Notes: a model not told the origin generated them from the sequence alone. Positions 1 to 6,723 are shown, counted from the first letter of the stretch. The stretch is DNA of 22,391 nucleotides from Chlamydiota bacterium (GCA_021772165.1 JAJFMM010000018.1:1-22391); one strand, 5' to 3'. Made by a program: numbers and translations.

Positions 1-482
1 TCGATGTTGTAGCTAGAAGACTCCCCCTCGGCAATCACATATTCAAAGCAGTAGGCGTTTTTGACATCGGACCTTTTGCGCTTGCGTACCAGGCCGGCAT
101 ACTCGCCGATATACTCCATCTGAGCCAGATCTTTTTCAGCAAAGACACCCCAGCCCAACGTATCGTCGATCCAGCGAAGGCGTACAGGAGCGAGAGGCGA
201 AGTGAGGATCTCTTTTTGAAAGTAGGCACCCAACCAGAGCTGCTCCTCATCTAACATACCCTTTCTGTGAAATTTGGCAGTTTTACGGCAAAGCTTATGA
301 AACGTGCGCAACTTTGCAAAGGCGAGTTGAGGCGCATAAGTGATCTGAAACTGCCTTTCGAGCTCCTTCACGGTTAACTCTGAGGCAACCCCATCCTTTT
401 CGACGAGAAAGCGAAGATGCTCCGTCGCGGGACGGATAGGAGGAATTTGAGGGATCGCTCTTCTCCAAAATGGAAAGCTCAT
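1..482 (-). CDS. SET-domain protein (partial, C-terminal part off the left edge)
   Basis: Open frame from ATG at 480-482 to the window edge; about 160 residues are visible. The start overlaps the TGA of the upstream Ank-SET gene as ATGA, so the two are probably translationally coupled. From about residue 100 it carries the first half of a SET domain: RWIDDTLGWGVFAEKDL followed by YIGEYAGLVRKRKR, which parallels RWIDDTVGYGVFARERI and FLGEYTGVIQQRK in the neighbour. The segment before the domain also matches the neighbour (EQLWLGAYFQKEI versus DRIWMGVYYDKEI), so the two are paralogues by duplication. Unlike the neighbour it has no ankyrin repeats; its first 90 residues are basic and unremarkable. 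SET domains transfer a methyl group from S-adenosylmethionine to lysine. The NHS and C-terminal tyrosine motifs needed to judge activity lie outside the window. Confidence 0.85.
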   Translation of the reverse strand, partial: MSFPFWRRAIPQIPPIRPATEHLRFLVEKDGVASELTVKELERQFQITYAPQLAFAKLRTFHKLCRKTAKFHRKGMLDEEQLWLGAYFQKEILTSPLAPVRLRWIDDTLGWGVFAEKDLAQMEYIGEYAGLVRKRKRSDVKNAYCFEYVIAEGESSSYNI

Positions 483-1471
483 AGGGGCCGTTTCTTCAGG
501 TGAGGCAGTTGTTTCCAGAACATCGTACCATAATCAAAATGGATTTGCTCCCCTTCTTGGATCTCACACAAGGAGACAAAAATCATTCGCGGCATGCCTC
601 GCCAATAGACGCACAGTGCCTCAACGCTCGGCTCATCGCTATGATTGATAAAACGGGTGAAATTGCCCATTTTCTCTGCATCGATGACATACTTGCGTCT
701 ACCCATCTGCCAAGAGGTATAGCGAAAGGTGTAGGTCGACTCCTTCTGATGATGCGCCTTTCTCTGCTGAATTACTCCCGTATACTCTCCGAGAAATGTG
801 CAGGGTAAAATGCGCTCTCGAGCAAAGACACCATAGCCGACAGTATCATCAATCCAGCGAACAGCGAGACGCGGATGGATTCTCTCCTGGATCTCTTTGT
901 CGTAATAGACGCCCATCCAGATGCGATCTTGTCCGATAGCATCATCTTTTTTTGCCCTAGAGGTGTACTCGAGGATTTCGTGCAGCACCTCGCGGCTCTC
1001 ATAAATCGGCTGAGGGAGATAATCAAATTCTGAAAAATCATCTTCGAATTCGATGTTGGGCTGCTTGAGAAAATTGCGGACGTTTGGAGAGCCAAACAGC
1101 AGTTCTACCGTTTTCGATTTGTGCAGATAGAGCGCCAGTTCTAGAGGCGTCTGACCAAAGCGATTGCGCGTCTCCAAGAGCTCTTTATCCTTACCGAGAA
1201 GAGAGAGACAATCGAGGCGATCTTCTAAAACAGCTAGATGAAGCAGAGACTGTCCTTCTCGATCGACAGCAACTCGTGCTAGGGGATGTTCTGCCGGATT
1301 CTCCTGACCCTTGAGAAGATCCATGATCTCGGTCCAAAGAGAGGGCTTGCCGACCAGGCGCTTTAGCTTACTTGACCAGAGAGCGACGTCTTTGGACTCT
1401 TGAGTTTCTGAAGCTTGACTACAGTGGCGATCGTAGAACTTTGGCAGAGGCAGAAGAAACGGTTTTTCCAT
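479..1471 (-). CDS. Ankyrin-repeat SET-domain protein, putative protein-lysine methyltransferase
   Basis: 330 residues. Residues about 71-128 hold two ankyrin-like repeats (EGQSLLHLAVLEDRLDCLSL and RFGQTPLELALYLHKSKTVE). Residues about 200-316 form a SET domain with all landmark motifs: GYGVFARERI, GEYTG, the NFTRFINHS block (NHS at 276-278) that binds S-adenosylmethionine, and HFDYG (313-315) with the catalytic-site tyrosine. A post-SET cysteine cluster is absent. Bacterial SET proteins with ankyrin repeats are often secreted effectors that methylate host histones (chlamydial NUE and Legionella RomA are known SET examples), but the substrate here is unknown. The start at 1471 has GAGAG six bases upstream and a weak TTGTGA-17-TACTAG promoter candidate at 1494-1522. 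The gene ends in an ATGA overlap with a second SET gene. Confidence 0.9.
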   Translation of the reverse strand: MEKPFLLPLPKFYDRHCSQASETQESKDVALWSSKLKRLVGKPSLWTEIMDLLKGQENPAEHPLARVAVDREGQSLLHLAVLEDRLDCLSLLGKDKELLETRNRFGQTPLELALYLHKSKTVELLFGSPNVRNFLKQPNIEFEDDFSEFDYLPQPIYESREVLHEILEYTSRAKKDDAIGQDRIWMGVYYDKEIQERIHPRLAVRWIDDTVGYGVFARERILPCTFLGEYTGVIQQRKAHHQKESTYTFRYTSWQMGRRKYVIDAEKMGNFTRFINHSDEPSVEALCVYWRGMPRMIFVSLCEIQEGEQIHFDYGTMFWKQLPHLKKRPL

Positions 1472-1529
1472 AGAATCTCTCGAAGTAAGAAATCTAGTAA
1501 CACTTTGGGGCCGTTTTCACAAGGAGATT

Positions 1530-1865
1530 TTACGAGTGCTCATGTGGCTTGGAAATCACCACAACGTCTCTGGTCTTACCGAAAACCATATTTTTGACGT
1601 TGTAGGCTAGAGCCAAACTAAGTGCCAACCAGATCCCCTGAATAAATGGATTGCCATATTCGCCAGACTTCGTCCAGCCCCACATCCAGGTAGTTCCGAC
1701 GGACGTAACTGCGCTCCCAGTCCAATCTCCGGCCATTGCTACAAATTTCCATGAACTTTCTAGAGCCTCTCTTGTAGGCTGACAATAACCTTTCAAAGAC
1801 TCATTCGTGATATTCTCGAAACACTTATTCTGAAAAGTGTCAAAAACCGATCCAGCTGAATCCAT
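1530..1865 (-). CDS. Hypothetical small membrane protein
   Basis: 111 residues; family not recognised. One probable membrane segment lies at about residues 75-95 (GIWLALSLALAYNVKNMVFG), preceded by a tryptophan- and glycine-rich stretch. The N-terminal part contains two cysteines (KCFEN and GYCQ). The ATG at 1863-1865 lies one base after the TAA of the upstream gene and has AGAGG nine bases upstream, so it is co-transcribed and probably coupled with that gene. It is kept as real because of the good ribosome site and operon position; the function is unknown. Confidence 0.6.
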   Translation of the reverse strand: MDSAGSVFDTFQNKCFENITNESLKGYCQPTREALESSWKFVAMAGDWTGSAVTSVGTTWMWGWTKSGEYGNPFIQGIWLALSLALAYNVKNMVFGKTRDVVVISKPHEHS

Positions 1866-1866
1866 A

Positions 1867-2508
1867 TTAGCTTATTTCCTCTAGAAAGTTATATTTTTGG
1901 GCGAGCTCATTATACTCATGTCGGGGCACATAGAAATCATTTCCATCCATGGCACAACGAACAACAGACCCCCACTCCGGACCCTGCGGCTTGATCGCTG
2001 CGTTAGCAAGAGCTAACCCTAGAAGCGGATGCTCTGCTACAGCTTTTTGAAACGAGATCTTATCTCCTAGCAATTCGCCTTCTTTGGCACCAAGTCCCCC
2101 TGGGCATCTTCTAAACTGAAAGATGGAGCCCTCTTGACCAGAGCTTCTTCGCGTCACGAGAACAAGGAAAAACATAAAAGCAAACGCTCCAGCAAGCTTC
2201 GCAGGATCTAGAGCTTTACTTAACTCTTCTTCTCGTTTTTCTTGGTCGTAGCCACTGATGCAGACCCCAGTCCATAGCATATTTGACTCATTTCGATAGC
2301 ATTTTACCCATCGAGGTGTCCATGAATCAGCTTGCGCTACCGTCCATGTATACATTTTTTGAAACTGTTCACTAGAGGCTCCCAAAACTCTGTCTTTCAC
2401 AGCATTGACTGCGTCTAAAAGAGGCTTCGTCGTACTTTTCAGCAGCATCAATCCCAGAAGCGCAGCAGATTCGTAATGTTCATAACGCACACCTCTTACA
2501 GGAAGCAT
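1867..2508 (-). CDS. Hypothetical membrane protein
   Basis: 213 residues from ATG at 2506-2508; family not recognised. A GTG three codons upstream (2517) is possible, but it overlaps the AGGTGA ribosome site that sits five bases before the ATG, so the ATG is preferred. One clear membrane segment lies near the middle (LAGAFAFMFFLVLV, followed by TRR). The first half contains a weaker hydrophobic stretch (AALLGLMLL) and a Trp/Cys-containing region. The second half is soluble-looking. It is the first gene of a two-gene unit with the 111-residue membrane protein downstream. A promoter candidate lies at 2534-2563. It could be an envelope or inclusion-associated protein, but nothing in the sequence proves this. 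Confidence 0.65.
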   Translation of the reverse strand: MLPVRGVRYEHYESAALLGLMLLKSTTKPLLDAVNAVKDRVLGASSEQFQKMYTWTVAQADSWTPRWVKCYRNESNMLWTGVCISGYDQEKREEELSKALDPAKLAGAFAFMFFLVLVTRRSSGQEGSIFQFRRCPGGLGAKEGELLGDKISFQKAVAEHPLLGLALANAAIKPQGPEWGSVVRCAMDGNDFYVPRHEYNELAQKYNFLEEIS

Positions 2509-2533
2509 AAAGTTCACCTAAATTGAGGCGTAA

Positions 2534-2563
2534 AGGATAGCCTCCAGTAGGCAATGAAGTCAA
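2534..2563 (-). promoter_or_regulatory. Promoter candidate for the 213-residue membrane protein gene
   Basis: On the minus strand, TTGACT (2558-2563) is separated by 18 bases from TATCCT (2534-2539), about 25 bases before the start codon. It is a sigma70-like match read by eye, in the divergent spacer with glpD. Confidence 0.45.
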
Positions 2564-2587
2564 TGTAAAGAGCTGCTCAGTAATAAA

Positions 2588-2616
2588 TTGACATTCCTCT
2601 GAGAGATGGGTAGAGA
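2588..2616 (+). promoter_or_regulatory. Promoter candidate for glpD
   Basis: A perfect TTGACA -35 box (2588-2593) is followed after 17 bases by TAGAGA (2611-2616), a weak -10. The start codon is 27 bases further on. It is divergent from the promoter at 2534-2563. Confidence 0.5.
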
Positions 2617-2642
2617 AAGGGTAGATTCAAAGGTGGAACAGA

Positions 2643-4190
2643 TTGAAACGGGAAGAAGCTCTCAAGAGACTCAAAAATTCACCTGAATGGGATCTGATCA
2701 TCATCGGCGGCGGCGCGAGCGGTCTCGGCTGCGCTGTCGACGCGGCCTCTCGAGGCTATTCAACACTGCTCCTGGAACAGTCCGATTTCGCTAAAGGCAG
2801 CTCTAGCCGCTCGACCAAGCTGATTCACGGGGGCTTGCGCTACCTCAAACAGGGCAATGTCTCTCTCGTCATCGAGGCTCTGCACGAAAGAGGTCTTCTT
2901 TGCCAAAATGCGCCTCATCTCGTCTCTCACCTCGGTTTTCTCATCCCCAATTATCACTGGTGGGAAGGTCCTCTTTATGGCGCCGGCATCAAATTCTACA
3001 ATCTTTTGGCAGGCAAACTTGGGCTGGAAAAATCGCGCCATCTATCCCTTGATGAGACGCTCGACACCTTCCCCACCCTCGAACCTGAGGGGCTGCGCGG
3101 CGGCACCATCTACTACGATGGGCAATTTGACGATGCTCGCTTGGCCATCGCTTTGGCCCAAACTGCGTATGACCATGGCGCTGTCTGTCTCAATTACGCA
3201 AAAGTCACCGAGATGATCAAGGAAAAGGATCAGCTGGTCGCTGTTGTTGTAACAGATCAAGAGGGTGGCGATACCTGGACGCTCAAGGCAAAAGCGATCA
3301 TCAATGCAACAGGCATTTTCAGCGATCAGGTGCGCAGGCTCGATGAACCTGCTGCGGAAAAGCGCATTAAGCCCAGCCAGGGGATCCATCTCGTGGTGGA
3401 TCGCTCTTTTTTTCCATCGGATCTCGCCGTCATCCTCCCTCAAGCAGAAGATGGGCGTGTGATCTTTTTTGTGCCCTGGCATCAGCATGTACTGATCGGT
3501 ACAACAGATACGCCTATCGAAGAGATCACACTCGAGCCAAAACCGCTCGAAGAAGAGATTGTCTACCTGCTCAAGGTTGCGAAGCGCTATTTAACTCGGC
3601 CTCTGCAAAGAGAGGATGTCTTGAGCGCATTCGCGGGCATCAGACCTCTTGCCAAGGCAGATCTCTCTCGCGATCATGAGATTTCCGTTTCTGCATCGGG
3701 TCTCATCAGCATCACCGGAGGCAAGTGGACGACTTATAGGAAAATGGCAGAGGATACGATCGATAAGGCGATCGCTATTGCAGGACTTAAGATGACTCCT
3801 TGCTGCACGGAGAACTTGAGACTGCACGGCTATGAAGCGGGACAGCATCCTGTAGATCCTTGGCTGATCTACGGCTCAGAGCGCTGCCAGCTCGAAAAGT
3901 TACTGAAAGAGAATCGCGAATATGGAAAGCAGCTCCACCCTCGCCTCCCCTATCACGGTGTAGAAGTTGTCTGGGCTGTGCGCCATGAGATGGCGCGCTC
4001 GCTAGAAGATGTTCTAGCCCGTCGCACTCGCTCTCTGTTTCTCGATGCTCGCGCAAGCATGGAGATCGCTCCTATCGTAGCGTCCATCATGGCCAAAGAA
4101 CTCAATCGCCCGACATCTTGGCAGCAAGATCAGGTCGAACAATTCAATCAAATTGCTAAAGGCTACTTAATCCGAGTTGCGGATTACTAA
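2643..4190 (+). CDS. glpD: FAD-dependent glycerol-3-phosphate dehydrogenase
   Basis: 515 residues, normal length for GlpD. It oxidises sn-glycerol-3-phosphate to dihydroxyacetone phosphate at the inner face of the cytoplasmic membrane and passes electrons to quinone. The N-terminus has the FAD Rossmann motif IIGGGASGLG (about residues 20-30). It is followed by the family signature SSSRSTKLIHGGLRYL (about 52-67), a TTDTPIEE segment, AFAGIRPLA, and ITGGKWTTYRKMAE before the C-terminal helical domain. The start is TTG at 2643 with AGGTGG six bases upstream; there is no better in-frame start. It is monocistronic, with a promoter candidate at 2588-2616. The last six codons and the stop lie inside a long near-palindrome (4168-4334), so the native C-terminus has probably been replaced; the catalytic domains are unaffected. 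Confidence 0.95.
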   Translation: MKREEALKRLKNSPEWDLIIIGGGASGLGCAVDAASRGYSTLLLEQSDFAKGSSSRSTKLIHGGLRYLKQGNVSLVIEALHERGLLCQNAPHLVSHLGFLIPNYHWWEGPLYGAGIKFYNLLAGKLGLEKSRHLSLDETLDTFPTLEPEGLRGGTIYYDGQFDDARLAIALAQTAYDHGAVCLNYAKVTEMIKEKDQLVAVVVTDQEGGDTWTLKAKAIINATGIFSDQVRRLDEPAAEKRIKPSQGIHLVVDRSFFPSDLAVILPQAEDGRVIFFVPWHQHVLIGTTDTPIEEITLEPKPLEEEIVYLLKVAKRYLTRPLQREDVLSAFAGIRPLAKADLSRDHEISVSASGLISITGGKWTTYRKMAEDTIDKAIAIAGLKMTPCCTENLRLHGYEAGQHPVDPWLIYGSERCQLEKLLKENREYGKQLHPRLPYHGVEVVWAVRHEMARSLEDVLARRTRSLFLDARASMEIAPIVASIMAKELNRPTSWQQDQVEQFNQIAKGYLIRVADY

Positions 4191-4334
4191 GTTGTTTATC
4201 TCTGAGAAATTTTTAGATAGATCGATTGTTTTTCTTCGAAGGGAATATTCTCCGAATATTTTCGAGGAGAAAGGCAATCGAGATACTAAAAAGTTTCCAG
4301 AGATAAATTGCTTAGCAATCCACAATTCGGATTA
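4168..4334. repeat. 167-bp imperfect palindrome, MITE-like or giant hairpin, overlapping the glpD stop
   Basis: The left arm from 4168 and the reverse complement of the right arm ending at 4334 align almost end to end. The outer 45 bases (4172-4216 region) match at 36 of 45 positions, and several mismatches would be G:U pairs in RNA. The inner part continues with shared TCGATTG, TTTCT and TCGAA blocks to a centre near 4251. Both ends read TAATCCGA/TCGGATTA, which would fit insertion at a TA target as in Tc1/mariner-IS630-type elements. The glpD stop TAA (4188-4190) lies within the left arm. In RNA it would fold into a very long hairpin and could end glpD transcription. No transposase ORF lies inside. 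Whether it is a mobile remnant is inference. Confidence 0.75.
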
Positions 4335-4339
4335 TTTAT

Positions 4340-4522
4340 TTAGAAAATAAAAGTGACGAGAGTATATAGCCGTCTTCTGTGATACGAGGGGGGCGACATA
4401 GAAAAAGAGAGAACCGGTGTAGGCTGCTCCGGTGCTGCAACACTCTGAAAAACAAGACCATTATCCAGAATTGAAACTGGAGAATTATCCATTGAAGGTA
4501 TTGTAAATGGTGGCGGTGCCAT
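4340..4522 (-). CDS. Small proline-rich hypothetical protein
   Basis: 60 residues; family not recognised. The N-terminus is proline-rich (MAPPPFTIPSMDNSP) and the C-terminus ends in a short basic then hydrophobic tail (YHRRRLYTLVTFIF). A ribosome-site-like AGAAAGAGA lies four bases before ATG. An extended -10 promoter (TGC TATACT, 4551-4559) stands about 30 bases upstream. The rest of the 4335-4695 region carries no competing gene. Another frame starting at 4560 would begin inside this promoter and is less likely. It could also be non-coding, so the call rests on signals rather than homology. Confidence 0.35.
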   Translation of the reverse strand: MAPPPFTIPSMDNSPVSILDNGLVFQSVAAPEQPTPVLSFSMSPPSYHRRRLYTLVTFIF

Positions 4523-4550
4523 GCGTCTCTTTCTGTATTTTGTTTAATAT

Positions 4551-4559
4551 AGTATAGCA
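4551..4559 (-). promoter_or_regulatory. Extended -10 promoter candidate for the small ORF at 4340-4522
   Basis: The minus strand reads TGC TATACT, with TATACT at 4551-4556, in a strongly AT-rich stretch. There is no good -35 at 17 bases, as is common for TGn-type promoters. Confidence 0.4.
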
Positions 4560-4636
4560 TCTTTTTTCATTAATTTCCACCAATACTAAATAGTCACTGA
4601 CTATAAGGCACTTACGAAATGGGACGAAATTGAGTT

Positions 4637-4666
4637 TTGAAAGAATAGGAAGGGCTTTGCTATACA
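4637..4666 (+). promoter_or_regulatory. Promoter candidate for the OsmC-like gene
   Basis: TTGAAA (4637-4642), 18 bases, then TATACA (4661-4666) preceded by TGC. It lies about 30 bases before the ATG at 4696 and inside any longer version of that gene, which supports the shorter start. A small inverted repeat TAGTC-ACT-GACTA lies just upstream at 4591-4603. Confidence 0.5.
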
Positions 4667-4695
4667 CCGAAAGAAGGGATATAAAGAGGGGTACT

Positions 4696-5127
4696 ATGAA
4701 ATTCCCGATGAAATTCGAAGTGCAGGCGTCAGCGGGAAGCGGCATGCAAAACAGATGGGATGCCAACTCTGGAGAGCTGCCCCCTATTACCATGGCAATT
4801 CCCTTAGAGTTCAGAGGCCCGGGTGGTGGCTATTCCCCTGAAGACCTCTTTGCGCTTGCGATTCTCAACTGTCTCATCGCCATGTTCAAAGTCTATTGTG
4901 AAAAAGAAAAGGTCTCTTTCGATCAGATCAAAACCAAAGCTGAATTAACGATCGATAAGATTGCAGCTGAAAACCTAATCGGCGTGACGCACGTAGATCT
5001 TTATCTCGACGTTACGGGCGCATCCGACGGAGAGAGAGCCCGCAAGATCATGGACAATGCTGTCAAAGATTGTATCATTAGTAATTCGATTAAGTCTGGA
5101 AAGACATTTCACATTACTGTGAACTAA
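4696..5127 (+). CDS. OsmC family protein
   Basis: 143 residues, usual length for the family. OsmC/Ohr proteins are cytoplasmic, homodimeric, thiol-dependent peroxidases that reduce organic hydroperoxides using two cysteines. Here the first is Cys59, at the start of the long central helix (SPEDLFALAILNCLIAMF), and the second is Cys126 in the DCIISNSI block, which corresponds to the family CxVSxxL-type site. An extra Cys68 lies in the helix. The chosen ATG has GAGGGG upstream; in-frame codons further upstream overlap the promoter. The 3' end overlaps the convergent adenylate kinase gene by 14 bp. The sequence is closer to general OsmC/YhfA-like proteins than to Ohr, so the substrate is uncertain. 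Confidence 0.85.
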   Translation: MKFPMKFEVQASAGSGMQNRWDANSGELPPITMAIPLEFRGPGGGYSPEDLFALAILNCLIAMFKVYCEKEKVSFDQIKTKAELTIDKIAAENLIGVTHVDLYLDVTGASDGERARKIMDNAVKDCIISNSIKSGKTFHITVN

Positions 5128-5872
5128 TTGCTTTTGCAAAAGAGGGAAGCGCGTTCAGTACATCCTGAAATACCTGCTCTTTGGCCCCTTGGCCATCGAC
5201 CTCTTTCAACACATCATTTTGAGCTGCGTAATAGTCGATTAGAGGCATCGTCTCTTCTCGATAGACTTCCAGCCGTTTGCTCACAATACTCGCCTGATCG
5301 TCATCTCTAGTGTAGAGTCTACCGCCACACTCTCCGCAAAGGTCAGCCGTAGCTGGAGGATCGAAGAGTTTGTGATAGCTCTTTTTGCAATCACGACAAA
5401 CAAGACGACCGGCGATTCGATCAATCAGAATGGAATCCGGCACATGGAAGTTCAAGGCGAGGATTTGACTCTTATTTTCTAGACGAAGATCTAGAGCCTT
5501 TGCCTGAGCAAGCGTCCTTGGAAAGCCATCCAAAATACAGCCCTGCGCGCAATCTTGGGCTTTGAGCCTATCAAAGAGCATATCCAGAACGAGATCATCC
5601 GGCACGAGACTACCCTGGTCGATATAAAATTTCGCCTTCTGTCCCAAGGATGAGTTGCTCTGAATCTGAGCTCGGAAGAGATCGCCTGTAGAAATATGTG
5701 GCAGATCCAGGCTTAAGCTGAGAGGAGTTGCATGAGTGCCCTTGCCGGCTCCCGGAGGGCCCAGAAGAATCAGCACCATCGGTTTTTCAGGGGAGCGGGT
5801 CAACGCCCTCAATTCACTTGCACCTAAAAGAATCGATCCCATCAGTAAGCATCCCAAAAGCTTTTTAAACAT
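5114..5872 (-). CDS. adk: Adenylate kinase with N-terminal signal peptide
   Basis: 252 residues from ATG at 5870-5872. It catalyses AMP + ATP to 2 ADP. Motifs are complete: P-loop LLGPPGAGKGTHA (about 37-49), HISTGDLFR (AMP site), DGFPRTLAQA, and a long LID with four cysteines (159, 162, 179, 182; CRDC and CGEC) typical of zinc-stabilised adenylate kinases, followed by TRDDD. Unusually, about 31 residues precede the P-loop strand: MFKK, a hydrophobic run LLGCLLMGSILLGAS, then ELRA. This resembles a Sec signal peptide and would export the enzyme. The start is favoured by GAGAG six bases upstream; an ATG two codons earlier touches that site. The internal Met before VLILLGPPG has no ribosome site. 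Promoter candidate at 5914-5943. The gene ends inside the OsmC-like gene on the other strand. Confidence 0.93.
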   Translation of the reverse strand: MFKKLLGCLLMGSILLGASELRALTRSPEKPMVLILLGPPGAGKGTHATPLSLSLDLPHISTGDLFRAQIQSNSSLGQKAKFYIDQGSLVPDDLVLDMLFDRLKAQDCAQGCILDGFPRTLAQAKALDLRLENKSQILALNFHVPDSILIDRIAGRLVCRDCKKSYHKLFDPPATADLCGECGGRLYTRDDDQASIVSKRLEVYREETMPLIDYYAAQNDVLKEVDGQGAKEQVFQDVLNALPSFAKAISSQ

Positions 5873-5913
5873 AACCATCTCTCATAGAGGCAGGCCATAA
5901 AAACAAGCTGTCT

Positions 5914-5943
5914 AGCTTACTCCAAAGGACTATACGAAGTCAA
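5914..5943 (-). promoter_or_regulatory. Weak promoter candidate for the adenylate kinase gene
   Basis: The minus strand carries TTGACT (5938-5943), 18 bases, then TAAGCT (5914-5919). The -35 is good and the -10 is poor. Confidence 0.3.
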
Positions 5944-5953
5944 ATAATTTGAG

Positions 5954-5979
5954 ATTGGCCCAACGGAAATTGAGCCAAT
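5954..5979 (-). terminator. Hairpin after the 139-residue membrane protein gene
   Basis: ATTGGC (5954-5959) pairs with GCCAAT (5974-5979); after one mismatch CAA/TTG extends the stem, leaving a six-base loop. It starts 12 bases past the stop at 5992. There is no strong U-run, so termination is only possible. Confidence 0.35.
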
Positions 5980-5991
5980 GTAGATAGATGG

Positions 5992-6411
5992 TTAAACCGA
6001 AAGGGTCATCGGGCCAAAGCGCAGAGAAGAGGTCACTTTGGGCAGATCTTTAGGAGGCCCGAAAAGGTGGACACCAGCTACGAGCGAGATCATACCAATA
6101 GGGTAAAGCGATTCGGCGAGTAAAAGAGTAGCGCCGCCTCCAGCTAGAATGCCGGACATGATCATTGAGCTAGCTGCAATTAGAATGATCGCCCCTATAG
6201 CTATTAAACTATATGCTGCAATCTGAATTACCTTCTCTCTCGTTGTAAGAATTGGTTCCGCATCCTCTATCTTAGATTGAGTATCTGCTTTTGGTTTCTC
6301 TGGTGGAACAATTTCCAGAACAACGCGATGATTGAATAGTCGCTCCATTGGTACGACAACCGGACTCGGGGGAGAAACTGAGTTACTGACAGCCTTTGTT
6401 TCAAAAACCAT
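5992..6411 (-). CDS. Hypothetical membrane protein with Inc-like paired hydrophobic segments
   Basis: 139 residues; family not recognised. A soluble N-terminal half of about 75 residues is followed by two closely spaced hydrophobic segments, about 78-100 (IAAYSLIAIGAIILIAASSM) and about 106-128 (ATLLLAESLYPIGMISLVAG), and a short tail. A two-helix hairpin of this kind is the only common mark of chlamydial inclusion-membrane (Inc) proteins, and those are type III secreted. No cleavable signal peptide is present. The start is supported by GAGGG eight bases upstream and by a good promoter (6437-6465); a hairpin follows the gene, so it looks monocistronic. It could equally be an ordinary inner-membrane protein. 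Confidence 0.7.
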   Translation of the reverse strand: MVFETKAVSNSVSPPSPVVVPMERLFNHRVVLEIVPPEKPKADTQSKIEDAEPILTTREKVIQIAAYSLIAIGAIILIAASSMIMSGILAGGGATLLLAESLYPIGMISLVAGVHLFGPPKDLPKVTSSLRFGPMTLSV

Positions 6412-6436
6412 ATTAACACCCTCTGATTTTGATCAA

Positions 6437-6465
6437 ATTATCCAACTTTATCAACAATAAATCAA
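6437..6465 (-). promoter_or_regulatory. Promoter for the Inc-like 139-residue protein gene
   Basis: The minus strand reads TTGATT (6460-6465), exactly 17 bases, then GATAAT (6437-6442), about 26 bases before the start codon in AT-rich DNA. This is one of the best sigma70-like matches in the window. Confidence 0.6.
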
Positions 6466-6683
6466 TCCAAATTAATCACTAAGCAGAATAAATGCATTTA
6501 AAGTAAGTAATTCTTAATTGATTTTACATTGCCCCTATCGAAATAGTGGCTAAAGCGCAATTCGGGTAAACCTTTGCATATGTAAATATTTTATTACCAG
6601 AACTAGGAGAGAGATCTTCTGAGGTCACTCTATATGTGCTTGAAAGCAAATAGGTAGTGTTAAGATTAAATTCGATTCAGTGG
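6466..6683. other. AT-rich intergenic spacer without a gene
   Basis: The 312-bp gap between two minus-strand genes (6412-6723) holds the promoter at 6437-6465 and the hairpin at 6684-6710. In between I see no coding frame with a ribosome site, no tRNA-like fold and no repeat. Confidence 0.5.
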
Positions 6684-6710
6684 TGGGGTGGAAAGGAATT
6701 TTCCACCCCA
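6684..6710 (-). terminator. Hairpin terminator after the two-gene membrane protein unit
   Basis: Perfect 11-bp stem TGGGGTGGAAA (6684-6694) with its reverse complement (6700-6710) and a five-base loop, 14 bases after the stop of the gene ending at 6724. A U-run is missing on both strands; the strong GC stem still suggests transcript end or 3' protection. Confidence 0.5.
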
Positions 6711-6723
6711 AAGACAACCAATA

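Noticed and set aside
1..482. The left-edge SET region as a frameshifted tail of the Ank-SET gene
   Set aside because: The Ank-SET gene already has a complete SET domain, and the left frame begins with its own ATG and contains a second copy of the first half of the domain.
4336..4560. 74-codon minus-strand frame overlapping the 60-codon one
   Set aside because: Its start codon sits inside the extended -10 box and it lacks a ribosome site; the shorter frame fits the signals better.
4591..4603. Inverted repeat TAGTC-ACT-GACTA between two promoters
   Set aside because: Could be an operator, but it is too short and unsupported to call.
4630..4695. Longer start for the OsmC-like protein
   Set aside because: The added 22 residues do not belong to the family and overlap the promoter; ATG 4696 has a strong GAGGGG site.
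4485..4793. 102-codon minus-strand frame
   Set aside because: It overlaps the start of the OsmC-like gene, has no ribosome site and crosses the promoters at 4551 and 4637.
5840..5872. Lipobox (LLGC) in the adenylate kinase N-terminus
   Set aside because: The Cys comes only eight residues after the start, too early for a lipoprotein signal; the hydrophobic core continues past it.
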